Source of the DNA: Bryobacterales bacterium
Lineage (GTDB): Bacteria; Acidobacteriota; Terriglobia; Bryobacterales; Bryobacteraceae
Direction of reading: 5' to 3'
DNA length: 24,429 nt
NCBI GenBank assembly: GCA_016789785.1
Contig: JAEUQE010000126.1
Coordinates: forward strand, 1-24,429
Each line of letters starts with the position of its first letter. Within the stretch, counting starts at the first letter, position 1. The translations under genes and the position numbers were made by a program. Shown here one piece after another: positions 1 through 7,120 of this stretch. Under the pieces are notes generated by a model. The model was given only the letters and a program-made list of their open reading frames with translations, was not told the DNA's origin and did no database searches.

Positions 1-272
1 AGGTGCGGCTGTACGATAAGCTCTTCACCGTGGAAGATCCGAATGAGACGCCGGAGGGCAAGGATTTTACGATGCACTTGAATCCGAAGTCGCTTGAGGT
101 GGTGGAGGGGCGAGCCGAGCCGTCTCTGGCGGCTGCGCGGCCGGGGGATCGGTACCAGTTCGAGCGCCTCGGGTATTTCGCGGTGGATCCGTCGTCGGAG
201 GCCGGGCGGCTGGTCTTCAATCGGACCGTGGAGTTACGGGACACTTGGGCGAAGCTTCAGAAGCGGCAGTAA
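1..272 (+). CDS. glnS: Glutaminyl-tRNA synthetase, C-terminal fragment
   Basis: Only the last ~90 residues lie in the window; the reading frame enters from the left edge and stops with TAA at 270-272. The peptide carries the anticodon-binding beta-barrel tail typical of Gln[15 protein letters not shown], then LNPKSLEVV, then [15 protein letters not shown], then [13 protein letters not shown]. This enzyme charges tRNA-Gln with glutamine in the cytoplasm using ATP. The motif order and the short distance from the DTW motif to the stop match a complete C-terminus, so the gene is truncated only by the window edge. Glutamyl-tRNA synthetase of the same class is less likely, because the YQFERLGYF block is diagnostic for the GlnRS anticodon domain. 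Confidence 0.95.
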   Translation, partial: VRLYDKLFTVEDPNETPEGKDFTMHLNPKSLEVVEGRAEPSLAAARPGDRYQFERLGYFAVDPSSEAGRLVFNRTVELRDTWAKLQKRQ

Positions 273-279
273 GTGCCGG

Positions 280-304
280 GGCCTGTTTTCAGCCAAAAAC
301 GGCC
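280..304 (+). terminator. Weak hairpin downstream of glnS
   Basis: Eight bases after the glnS stop, GGCC-T-GTTTT (280-289) can pair with AAAAC-GGCC (296-300 and 301-304), giving a nine-pair stem with one bulged T and a six-base loop. It is followed by TCTTTC rather than a clean T-run, so as an intrinsic terminator it is weak. It may work together with the palindrome at 363-400. Confidence 0.3.
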
Positions 305-362
305 TCTTTCAGCACCCTGATAACTGAGGGCGATTCGCCGAGCACGGGCCTCCGTAGAGTGT

Positions 363-400
363 CGAGGCGGCAGACTGAAGTCTGCGTTACCTTGGCCTCG
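363..400. repeat. REP-like nested palindrome between convergent genes
   Basis: CGAGGC (363-368) pairs with GCCTCG (395-400). Inside it, GCAGACT (370-376) pairs perfectly with AGTCTGC (379-385) across a two-base GA centre. The inner element plus the following GTTACC resembles a dispersed intergenic palindrome I recall from Solibacter-type genomes; this is recall, not a search. It sits between glnS (plus) and the lysozyme-like gene (minus), whose 3' ends face each other, so it could act as a bidirectional terminator or a mobile REP/BIME unit. The rest of 273-501 shows only a degenerate second GGAAGACTGCAA stretch near 434 and no gene. Confidence 0.5.
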
Positions 401-501
401 CAGCGATTCCGAGTCCCTTCTGCTCTGCGGGCGGAAGACTGCAACTTTTGCCTGGCCTCAGCACGGAGCAGGGCTTGCCGATGGAAGCCGTGGTGCAGCG
501 G

Positions 502-1311
502 TCAGCGGGCGCGCGGGTCACCGACCAGGAAGTGGCCAGTCACCTTCTTGAACGCCTCGGAAGTGCGATCGCCGGGGATGCCATCCACTTTGAGGAAAAT
601 GCCCGGCACGCGGTTCAGCGCGATCTGGAGTTGGCGCGCGGCATCCGACTCCTTCGAATTGGAATGGGTGACCAGCGGCTTGAAGGCGGAGAGATCCGCC
701 GGGCCCGATGCGGTGTTTCCATCCAGAGGCATGCCCGCGCGGCTGAATTGAATGATGCCGCGTTCGGCCATGCGCCGCCACAAGGTACCGCCGCCGCATT
801 GCTTGGACACCGCGGTAAGTGAGAAAGTGCCGTCGGCTACGAACTTACCCTTGTCATAGTGGACGGAGAAACTCCATAGGTACGGGCTCGGCATGAGGCG
901 CCTGCGATAGCCGAAGCCATTGTAGGCCTCGAGTTTGAAGAGGAGGCCGGGGATGGACCAGTCGGTCCACTGATCGAGCTTCTGCAGCTTCAGCGCATCG
1001 GCTGCGCTTTCTTCCCAGGTGAAGGGCGGGTTGCCGTCTTTGGGTCGGCCCTTGGGCACTTGGACGGTGCGCGCGGTGAGCGGGTCGCCATTGTGAAGAT
1101 GGCCTGTGAGTTTGAGTCCGCTTTCGAGCGAATGGACCGCGCCGATGAAGTACCACGGGATGCCGAGCGGCGTGCCGGCCGCGGCATAACGGGCTTTTTG
1201 GGCGACGATTCGATCGACCAGGGTGTTCACTTCCGATGCCCGCTCGGGGCGGATGTCGCAACGATCGAACAAATCCGCGTATTCGCGTTTCATTGCTTCC
1301 GTGAGAGTCAT
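502..1311 (-). CDS. Lysozyme-family protein with C-terminal peptidoglycan-binding domain
   Basis: 269 residues. Residues ~45-180 resemble the lysozyme-family / peptidoglycan-binding proteins often annotated with COG3926: VHSLESGL with a candidate catalytic Glu63, then HLHNGDPLT, then LEAYNGFGYR and the C-terminal Cys-Gly-rich block near 172. Residues ~223-262 look like a PG_binding_1 domain (RQLQIALNRVPG, VDGIPGDRTSEAFK). The expected role is peptidoglycan hydrolysis. The start at 1311 is chosen because AAAGGA lies five bases upstream and homology begins there; the open frame extends further upstream but reads as low-complexity noise. No signal peptide or membrane segment is visible, so export would need a holin-like or specialised route, or lysis. 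The gene is monocistronic and convergent with glnS. Confidence 0.75.
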   Translation of the reverse strand: MTLTEAMKREYADLFDRCDIRPERASEVNTLVDRIVAQKARYAAAGTPLGIPWYFIGAVHSLESGLKLTGHLHNGDPLTARTVQVPKGRPKDGNPPFTWEESAADALKLQKLDQWTDWSIPGLLFKLEAYNGFGYRRRLMPSPYLWSFSVHYDKGKFVADGTFSLTAVSKQCGGGTLWRRMAERGIIQFSRAGMPLDGNTASGPADLSAFKPLVTHSNSKESDAARQLQIALNRVPGIFLKVDGIPGDRTSEAFKKVTGHFLVGDPRAR

Positions 1312-1343
1312 GGTTTTCCTTTCGCGACGAGGGCCGTTTGCAT

Positions 1344-1353
1344 AGTATACGCG
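1344..1353 (-). promoter_or_regulatory. Candidate -10 region (CGCGTATACT) for the lysozyme-like gene
   Basis: On the minus strand CGCGTATACT ends 32 bases before the ATG at 1311. TATACT matches the sigma-70 -10 consensus at 5 of 6 bases and leaves room for a short leader containing the AAAGGA ribosome site. No convincing -35 is seen. The identical decamer recurs at 20134-20143 before another gene. The remainder of 1354-1594 holds no gene I can support. Confidence 0.4.
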
Positions 1354-1594
1354 TGCGAACAGCGCAGAAGAGGGCAGATGCAAACTCGAGCACGCTGCGG
1401 GAGACCAGCGCGTGACGGATGTAGTGCTGCGAACCGAGAGCCAATCCGGATGATGCGCCGGTTTGCCGGATCGAGGGCGTAGCGTTGCGATGCATCGCGG
1501 GCAAGTCCGCGGGACATTGTGGCCGGTGTGGCTCGGAGGGCGGCGCTGACAAAGTTGCGGCGGGGCACTGATGCTTCTCTGAGAGCTGGGCGCC

Positions 1595-2023
1595 TCAGTC
1601 CTCAATGACAAGTCTCTTCTTGTCGAACTCAAACCGGAATCGATCGATGAGCCCTCTCATCCCAAGGAGGTTTTCGTCCCGGAATGGCGAAACAGGAACG
1701 ACACAGTCTATCTCCATCCATTCGGACTGCAAGAGAATCCGTACCTTCCTGTGAACGACGACCATCGGGAGGCCGCATGTTCCAATGCTCTGGGGCTGTG
1801 CCGGAGGTGTAAGGTCCAGTCCTAGGTCGAGAGCGAGGGGCCGGCTGATCAACGTGATGTCGGCTCCTGTGTCAAATACAAAGATGTCCGATCGGACGGC
1901 ATCCAGTTCGGGGCAGTTGTTTGCCTCGTTCCATTGGTCCGGCGCTACCGCCGCCAAGCGCAAGCGAAATGGGCTTCCGCCGTTGCTCTTATTCATGTTG
2001 TCGAATTCGGCCCGTATTCCCAT
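1595..2023 (-). CDS. Retropepsin-like aspartic protease
   Basis: 142 residues. The active-site loop FDTGADITLISRPLA (near residues 50-64) is the classic D-T/S-G-A of clan AA proteases, followed by the hydrophobic psi-loop partner region. The C-terminal LLGMRGLIDRFRFEFD matches the closing strand and helix of the single-lobe, dimeric retropepsin fold. The active enzyme should be a homodimer with one Asp from each monomer. The start at 2023 is chosen for GAGGA eight bases upstream; the longer frame would overlap the preceding gene. There is no signal peptide or membrane helix, so it should be cytoplasmic. It is the last gene of a four-gene operon, 31 bp after the receiver protein. The substrate is unknown; the neighbouring signalling proteins are obvious candidates, but this is inference. 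Confidence 0.75.
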   Translation of the reverse strand: MGIRAEFDNMNKSNGGSPFRLRLAAVAPDQWNEANNCPELDAVRSDIFVFDTGADITLISRPLALDLGLDLTPPAQPQSIGTCGLPMVVVHRKVRILLQSEWMEIDCVVPVSPFRDENLLGMRGLIDRFRFEFDKKRLVIED

Positions 2024-2054
2024 CCCAGAGGTCCTCGGTTTCCCCGCGAGGCGG

Positions 2055-2762
2055 TCAAAGAGCGCGAAACGCCGAATGCGGCTGCGGCACCCAGAGGATC
2101 CGGGGCTTGACCCATCGCAAGACCGGATCATGGATCATTTTCATCTGTATCTCCTCCATCGAGTCACCTGGCAGGAAGAGATTGCTGTCGGACTCGTCCT
2201 TGAGGTGTTGCAGTGCCAGATTAGTCCCCTCAGCCCTTGCGCGATCCATGATCCCGAGGAACTGCCCGCCATGAGAGTGGGACAGTTCGACGAGGTTTCG
2301 CTGCACCCACTCCGCCACCGGGTCGGGCTTAGGGTTTACAATTTCGAGGCACTCCTTCACGAGAGCATCCATGTTCGCAGTGTTGGCGATGGGATCGTAC
2401 TTGGGGATGTAGTCATAAGCCCCGGCTTTGATGCACTCAACGCAATCCTGGAAGGAGGGTGCTCCGGTGATAACAATGATCGGTGTACCGCGCTTGAGGA
2501 GTTGGTGACTACGGATGATTTCGACGGCAAACGGGCTTGGTTTATCCCTGTCGCGGTCGGCTCTTGGTAAGTAGACATCGACGATCGCCAAGCTGAGTTT
2601 CTGGCCCTTCTCGGAGAGCATGAACTCGATGGCGGCGTGCGCCTCATGAATAACCTCAGGTACGATTTGTGCCGTTTCCACTTCAAAGCGTTCACAGAGT
2701 GTGTCACAGAATTCCTTGTCGTCGTCGACGACGAGGATGGTATCCGGTTCTTTGGCGGGCAT
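2055..2762 (-). CDS. Response regulator: REC domain plus unclassified C-terminal region
   Basis: 235 residues. Residues 7-128 form a receiver domain: acidic pocket D13-D15, phospho-acceptor D62 in IVDVYLP, conserved T99 in VITGA and K121 in YIPK. Residues ~145-235 (starting AEWVQRNLVELSHSHGG) contain no helix-turn-helix, GGDEF, AAA or Hpt signature that I recognise. The protein therefore probably acts through protein contacts rather than as a classical transcription factor. It starts three bases after the stop of the five-PAS kinase, its likely phosphodonor, with GGAGGA upstream inside the kinase 3' end. The loop after D62 (RADRDRDKPSP) is longer than usual, a feature also seen in receiver proteins that read large inputs. 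The retropepsin follows directly in the operon. Confidence 0.85.
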   Translation of the reverse strand: MPAKEPDTILVVDDDKEFCDTLCERFEVETAQIVPEVIHEAHAAIEFMLSEKGQKLSLAIVDVYLPRADRDRDKPSPFAVEIIRSHQLLKRGTPIIVITGAPSFQDCVECIKAGAYDYIPKYDPIANTANMDALVKECLEIVNPKPDPVAEWVQRNLVELSHSHGGQFLGIMDRARAEGTNLALQHLKDESDSNLFLPGDSMEEIQMKMIHDPVLRWVKPRILWVPQPHSAFRAL

Positions 2763-2765
2763 AAA

Positions 2766-5270
2766 TTAGGTTTCCTCCGCGAGAGTGGGAAGCACAAGGA
2801 CGATCCGGGCACCAGGTAGAGACAATCCTGGTGGGTCGCCATCACAACCGGTTCGGGCGGTGCCGCCGAACAACTCGCAGACCCGCTTCACGTAGGCGAG
2901 GCCAAGGCCTGTGCCCTTTTGCTCGCCTGTATTGAAGAGCTCAAACAGGCGCTTCCTTACGTGATCAGGAATGCCCGGACCGTCGTCTTCGACTACGATT
3001 CGGCAGGCTGTGCCAGCCATGGCAATGGTCACGGCAATCTGGCCGCGATTGTCTCCGATGGCTCTGCGGGCGTTTTCTATCACTTCGAGGACGGCGTTGC
3101 GAAGGTGAACGCGCGATCCGCGGCAGACGATCGGCCGGTCGGGGAGGTTGGCGACCACACGCGGATCACCGACGCCGTCAATCGCCTCTTGGACGCAATC
3201 GGTTATCTGGACGTCTTCGGGCTGGACGCCGCCTTCGAGGGAGGCGATCCTTGTAGCGACGATGGCGGATTCGAGAAGGTACCGGATGGCGGTCTCCAGG
3301 CGGGCGAAAGACTTGTCTGAGTTGAGCACGGGGTAGCGCTTCTTGAGAACAGAAAGAATGCCGTCGGAAATGACCAGCCAACCCTTAAGGCTATGGCCAA
3401 TCGTTTTGGCGATCTGCTTATTCATGATCGCCTTATCATTCTCTTTGCGCTCGGTAATGTCATCGTAGATTCCTAGCACGCGATCAGGAACGCCGCCGGT
3501 GGACAAGGGGATTTTGGTCGTCTCGATGGTGCGGTCGGAGCCGTTGATGGTCTGCCTCTCCTCGAAGGTGTGGGTCTGATTGGATTCCAAGGCCTCCCGG
3601 TCGGTTCGGCGGAAGCGATCGGCGTCTTCCTTGTTCCAGAAGTCGTAGTCGGTTTTTCCGATGATGTCCTTGGGATTGTCGGTTCCATGCCTACGGGCGA
3701 AACTTAAGTTGCAGAAAAGATACTTGCCATGGGCATCCTTCACGAATACGCAGAGGGGAATTTGGGTAAGGATCTTTTGCATCAATTCGTCGGTCTGGAG
3801 GAGATCGGTGATATCCTTGCTGACGCCACAGATCTGATCGATCTGACCATCCTTGTTGTAGAGTGGCGTTTTGGTTACGAGGCGGATGCGAACGCCGTCA
3901 GGTGTTGGGGTTTCGCGTCTCTGGTTCACCGAGGCTTGGCCGGTTCTGATGATCTCATCTTCCTCTGCTCTTGCTTCACTGGCGTAGGGTTCGCCGAAGA
4001 GGTCCCTGTCGGTGAGGTCGACAATCTCTTTCGGGGTCTTCTTTACGACCCTGGCGAGTGCAGGATTGACCTCGATGAAACGGCCATCGAGATCCTTGAA
4101 GAAGATGCCATCGGGGATGCTCTCCATCAGCAACTGCATGCGGCCGGTGAGGGTTTCCAGTTCGCTGATGTCGATTGCCATGCCCATGACTGCGTCACTT
4201 CGGAAGGGAATCTTCACAGTGGCTAGCACGCGTTTGACGCCTTTGACGGTCATCACTTCACGCCGGATGATGACTGGGGTCTTGGTGCTCCATACCTTTT
4301 CGTCGTCGTCATAAAAGCGTTTGAGTTGCTCCGGGTCTGTGATGAAATCAGCATCGGTCTTGTCTAGGATTTGTTTCCGGTTGGTGCCGAAGGCCTCGGC
4401 TAAAGCTTGATTTACAAAGGCAAAGTGAAACTCTTTGCCAATCTTGACCTTCACCCACACCATTCCCGGCATGTGGTCCATCACCTTCCGGTAGGTAGTA
4501 TCTAACTCATGCTGCTGGGTGACGTCTTCGTGCGATCCGGCCATGCTCGTGGGCTGACCACTGGGATCCGTTTTCTTCTTGCCACGTGACCGGACATGGC
4601 GGTACTTTCCATCTTTGTGCCGCATGCGGTAAGTACAGTCGTAGTAGTCAGACTTACCCGTCAAGTGCTTTTCGATTTCCGCTTCCACGCGCGGCAGATC
4701 GCTGGGATGGACGCGACTACGCCATGCTGCACGCGTGTGGGGAAACTCGGGGTCGTCATCGGCGTAACCAAGGATCTCCTTGTAGCGAGCGGAATACCAC
4801 ATCTCATCGCTTGGCAGTTCTCGTACCCAGATACCCTGCGCCGTACCAGAAATCGCATTGCGGTACCGTTCGAGTTCCTTGGTGGACTCGGTGATGTCTT
4901 TCACAATACAGAAGATGAACCGGCCTTCTGGTGAATTGAAGGGGATCTTACTGGTCAGCACATACTGGCGCCTTCCATCCTTCCTGGTTTCGAACTCAAC
5001 CTTGTCGAGCAGGGGCATGCCGGTAGCGAGAATCTGCTGTTCATCAAAGCGGGCCTGAGACACGTGCCCTTGTTCGAAGATGTCCGCATCGTGCTTGCCG
5101 TAGGCGTCTTCGCGAGTGGCGAACCGGTGAGCGTTGCAGCACTCCTGGTTCACATAGAGGAAGCGGCCCTCGGTATCCTTGATGACGATCCGGTAGGGCA
5201 GCATGTCCGCGAGAGTGCGCATGGCCGCGAGATGCGCATAGGAACCGTCAAAAGCAGGACTTGGTACCAT
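2766..5270 (-). CDS. Soluble sensor histidine kinase with five PAS domains
   Basis: 834 residues. Five PAS units can be placed at about 16-125, 134-250, 257-369, 376-486 and 493-606; several share the phrase (F)(V/F)KDxxGRF/KYLxxN. The transmitter follows: H626 in KTIGHSLKGWL, N-box with N733 in VIENARRAI, G1 box DDGPGIP at 762-768 and G2 GTGLGLAYV near 786. The H-box is not the canonical HExRxPL, so it may belong to a less common HisKA subfamily. No transmembrane segment is visible, so it senses in the cytoplasm. GGAGGAG seven bases before the ATG supports the start, one base after the stop of the preceding gene. It should phosphorylate the adjacent receiver. Input ligands cannot be read from the sequence. 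Confidence 0.92.
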   Translation of the reverse strand: MVPSPAFDGSYAHLAAMRTLADMLPYRIVIKDTEGRFLYVNQECCNAHRFATREDAYGKHDADIFEQGHVSQARFDEQQILATGMPLLDKVEFETRKDGRRQYVLTSKIPFNSPEGRFIFCIVKDITESTKELERYRNAISGTAQGIWVRELPSDEMWYSARYKEILGYADDDPEFPHTRAAWRSRVHPSDLPRVEAEIEKHLTGKSDYYDCTYRMRHKDGKYRHVRSRGKKKTDPSGQPTSMAGSHEDVTQQHELDTTYRKVMDHMPGMVWVKVKIGKEFHFAFVNQALAEAFGTNRKQILDKTDADFITDPEQLKRFYDDDEKVWSTKTPVIIRREVMTVKGVKRVLATVKIPFRSDAVMGMAIDISELETLTGRMQLLMESIPDGIFFKDLDGRFIEVNPALARVVKKTPKEIVDLTDRDLFGEPYASEARAEEDEIIRTGQASVNQRRETPTPDGVRIRLVTKTPLYNKDGQIDQICGVSKDITDLLQTDELMQKILTQIPLCVFVKDAHGKYLFCNLSFARRHGTDNPKDIIGKTDYDFWNKEDADRFRRTDREALESNQTHTFEERQTINGSDRTIETTKIPLSTGGVPDRVLGIYDDITERKENDKAIMNKQIAKTIGHSLKGWLVISDGILSVLKKRYPVLNSDKSFARLETAIRYLLESAIVATRIASLEGGVQPEDVQITDCVQEAIDGVGDPRVVANLPDRPIVCRGSRVHLRNAVLEVIENARRAIGDNRGQIAVTIAMAGTACRIVVEDDGPGIPDHVRKRLFELFNTGEQKGTGLGLAYVKRVCELFGGTARTGCDGDPPGLSLPGARIVLVLPTLAEET

Positions 5271-5271
5271 G

Positions 5272-6750
5272 CTATGTCTCCTCCCGAACGCCCACTAAGG
5301 GGCAGCGGTCACATTTGTAGACACGGATGTTTCTCGTGCCATGCTTGTCGCTCCGCTGAAACATGAGCACACCTCCACAACTAGGGCAGGAGTTGGCGCG
5401 GGAAGACCTTCTCTCCGATGGCACCTCATTGCCCAGCCGGAAAGCATAGCCAAACTGCGGTGCAGATTGGAGACCGAGCCACGACCAGACGCTGGAAGTG
5501 TTTGCGTCGGGTTGTTTGCCTGGGCTGAATCGCACATAGACTGGTCCTTCTTCCAGGGCTGGCAGCAACAAGGCCACCTGGACACCATCTTGGAGTTCGA
5601 TGGCATACTCGCCGCCGCGAATGCGGTGGGATTCATCACGCACGAGATAGATGACCCCAAGCGGCACCGCCGATTGCCCGGCTTTTCCGCAGAGTTCTAA
5701 GAACTCGTCGTCCGCTGTGAGGTGAAAGCTTGGCATGGATGACGGTTGGGACGTCCAACGTTCCTCGCCGTCGACCAAGATGGAAAGCGACTGAAATGGG
5801 CCGACTCGGGCTATGGCGCGAGTGCGCATCCGGTTTAAGAGAGATTGGCGATCGTGGGGAGGGAGAGCCTGCGGGCCTTCATCGCCACTGCCCGCTGCTA
5901 CTGCTTTCGTCTTTTTTGGCATAGAGAACTCGGGCACCGAGAGTGTGATGCAGGGTGCCGCCAGGTGGAGGGACCGGGTGAGCTGCCAAAATGTCTTTGG
6001 CTGCAGAACGGTGGTCACGCGGCGGCATTCTACTTCAGCTTCATCGTCTGGATGACCGCCGTGGAAGGCGAGCTCGGGTATGAGACCGCGGTGCGTTTGG
6101 TAATTCTGGGGGATCTCAACGGCGGTATATCCCCATGGGGTCAGCATACGCAGTGTGGCCTTGGCGAGGCCGACGAAGTCATCCTGTCTTGCCGCCGGCT
6201 TGAAGCGCTCTTCTTTGCGTGCCAGGCTGACCGTTTCGACAAGTCCGCCAAAGCGCTTCTTCAACTTGGAATGAAAACGGCATTTGAGCCTCCGGTAGTG
6301 GTCGTCGTCCCTGTCGCGGCCGGGATCCTGCATGACAACACCGTAGATGTCATGACTTTGTTGAATGCTATAGGTGTGGAGAATGCGTGTGCGAGCGACA
6401 ACGGAGTAAAGACTATTGTCGTAAGATATGCGAGCCAGAAAAGCGATCCAGCGGGAGACCATGTCGTCTTCTGTTGCGGTACAGTCCGTCGCAGTCTCGG
6501 TAAGCTCCTCGAAATACTGCGACCGGTAGAGGACCAGACGTTGCATCACGCTGAGTTCGTTTACCAATACCTTGTTGCGATGAGCGCTCGCGTCGCGCCG
6601 GCGCTTATCCTGCTGGGTCATCTGCAAGTCGACACGGGTGAGGGCCCAGTCCACTACGCGGATAGCAGACTCCCGGTTCTTCGTGAGAAGGAAGGCTAAG
6701 TCGTAGGCGAGGTTGATGGTATTGCTGTCGAGAGTATCTTGCGATTTCAT
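5272..6750 (-). CDS. Unrecognised 492-aa protein with C-terminal zinc ribbon, first gene of kinase operon
   Basis: I do not recognise the full-length family. Residues 10-125 are predicted helical (NLAYDLAFLLTKNRESAIRVV and following); they vaguely recall a sigma-factor-like helical bundle, but with no convincing DNA-binding motif. Residues ~200-280 alternate strands and include HGGHPDDEAEVECR. Residues ~280-310 are a low-complexity linker. The C-terminus has a clear four-cysteine zinc ribbon, C455-x2-C458 and C480-x2-C483. No signal peptide or membrane helix is visible. An AGGA lies seven bases before the ATG. It leads an operon with the five-PAS kinase (1 bp gap), the receiver and the retropepsin, so a role in the same signalling pathway is likely. 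It could be the effector, a regulator of expression, or a protease substrate. Confidence 0.7.
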   Translation of the reverse strand: MKSQDTLDSNTINLAYDLAFLLTKNRESAIRVVDWALTRVDLQMTQQDKRRRDASAHRNKVLVNELSVMQRLVLYRSQYFEELTETATDCTATEDDMVSRWIAFLARISYDNSLYSVVARTRILHTYSIQQSHDIYGVVMQDPGRDRDDDHYRRLKCRFHSKLKKRFGGLVETVSLARKEERFKPAARQDDFVGLAKATLRMLTPWGYTAVEIPQNYQTHRGLIPELAFHGGHPDDEAEVECRRVTTVLQPKTFWQLTRSLHLAAPCITLSVPEFSMPKKTKAVAAGSGDEGPQALPPHDRQSLLNRMRTRAIARVGPFQSLSILVDGEERWTSQPSSMPSFHLTADDEFLELCGKAGQSAVPLGVIYLVRDESHRIRGGEYAIELQDGVQVALLLPALEEGPVYVRFSPGKQPDANTSSVWSWLGLQSAPQFGYAFRLGNEVPSERRSSRANSCPSCGGVLMFQRSDKHGTRNIRVYKCDRCPLVGVREET

Positions 6751-6777
6751 GCAGCAATCCTAATGGGCATTGGCGTG

Positions 6778-6814
6778 GTGTCACTGTGGCAGTTTTGACC
6801 TCTAAGTGTGACAC
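6778..6814. promoter_or_regulatory. Spaced inverted repeat upstream of the four-gene operon, candidate operator
   Basis: GTGTCAC (6778-6784) and GTGACAC (6808-6814) form a perfect 7-bp inverted repeat with a 23-bp spacer, giving a 30-bp centre-to-centre distance (about three helical turns). It lies 28-64 bp upstream of the ATG at 6750. Such geometry fits a dimeric regulator contacting the same DNA face. No clear -35/-10 pair was found beside it. Confidence 0.4.
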
Positions 6815-6848
6815 GGAAAGAAAGCGGAAGTAAGCGCACTCTCGAATC

Positions 6849-6971
6849 ATGGCAAGCACATACATCGACCTGAATCGGCCGTACTACCCGGCCTGGCTGA
6901 CCACCTTGATTGGCATGGTTCTTTGCATCGTCCTGACTCGACTGCAGATCACGCCCCAATGGTTCGCCTAG
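6849..6971 (+). CDS. Possible 40-aa single-pass membrane small protein
   Basis: A short frame from ATG 6849 to TAG 6971 encodes a 40-residue peptide starting MASTYIDLNRPYYPAW. One hydrophobic segment at ~15-31 (AWLTTLIGMVLCIVLTR) would span the membrane. The size and composition fit small membrane proteins. The ribosome site is poor: the nearest purine-rich GGAAG is ~18 bases upstream. It is divergent from the kinase operon and shares the intergenic region holding the inverted repeat. I cannot exclude chance. The remaining bases to 7120 show only a 5-bp GAGGA/TCCTC hairpin at 7009-7022 downstream of the amidase. Confidence 0.3.
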   Translation: MASTYIDLNRPYYPAWLTTLIGMVLCIVLTRLQITPQWFA

Positions 6972-7120
6972 CTCGGTGGAGGGACTGCGGCGAATGAGGA
7001 GTGGAGGAACGCTCCTCGTTCGCTGGCGGTCCGTGTCCATGAGCCTACTCTACTACCAACTTTCGAAACGACCGTGGCACTTTTCTCCAAACCGCCCCCG
7101 CACTCGTCCGGATGAGGATT

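Noticed and set aside
1308..1632. N-terminal extension of the lysozyme-like gene upstream of ATG 1311
   Set aside because: The extra ~107 residues are Arg/Ser/Pro-rich with no domain and would hide the good ribosome site and -10 element just before ATG 1311.
1595..6750. Retroelement or phage origin for the retropepsin gene
   Set aside because: No reverse transcriptase, integrase, terminal repeat or phage gene is present; the gene is embedded in a signalling operon.
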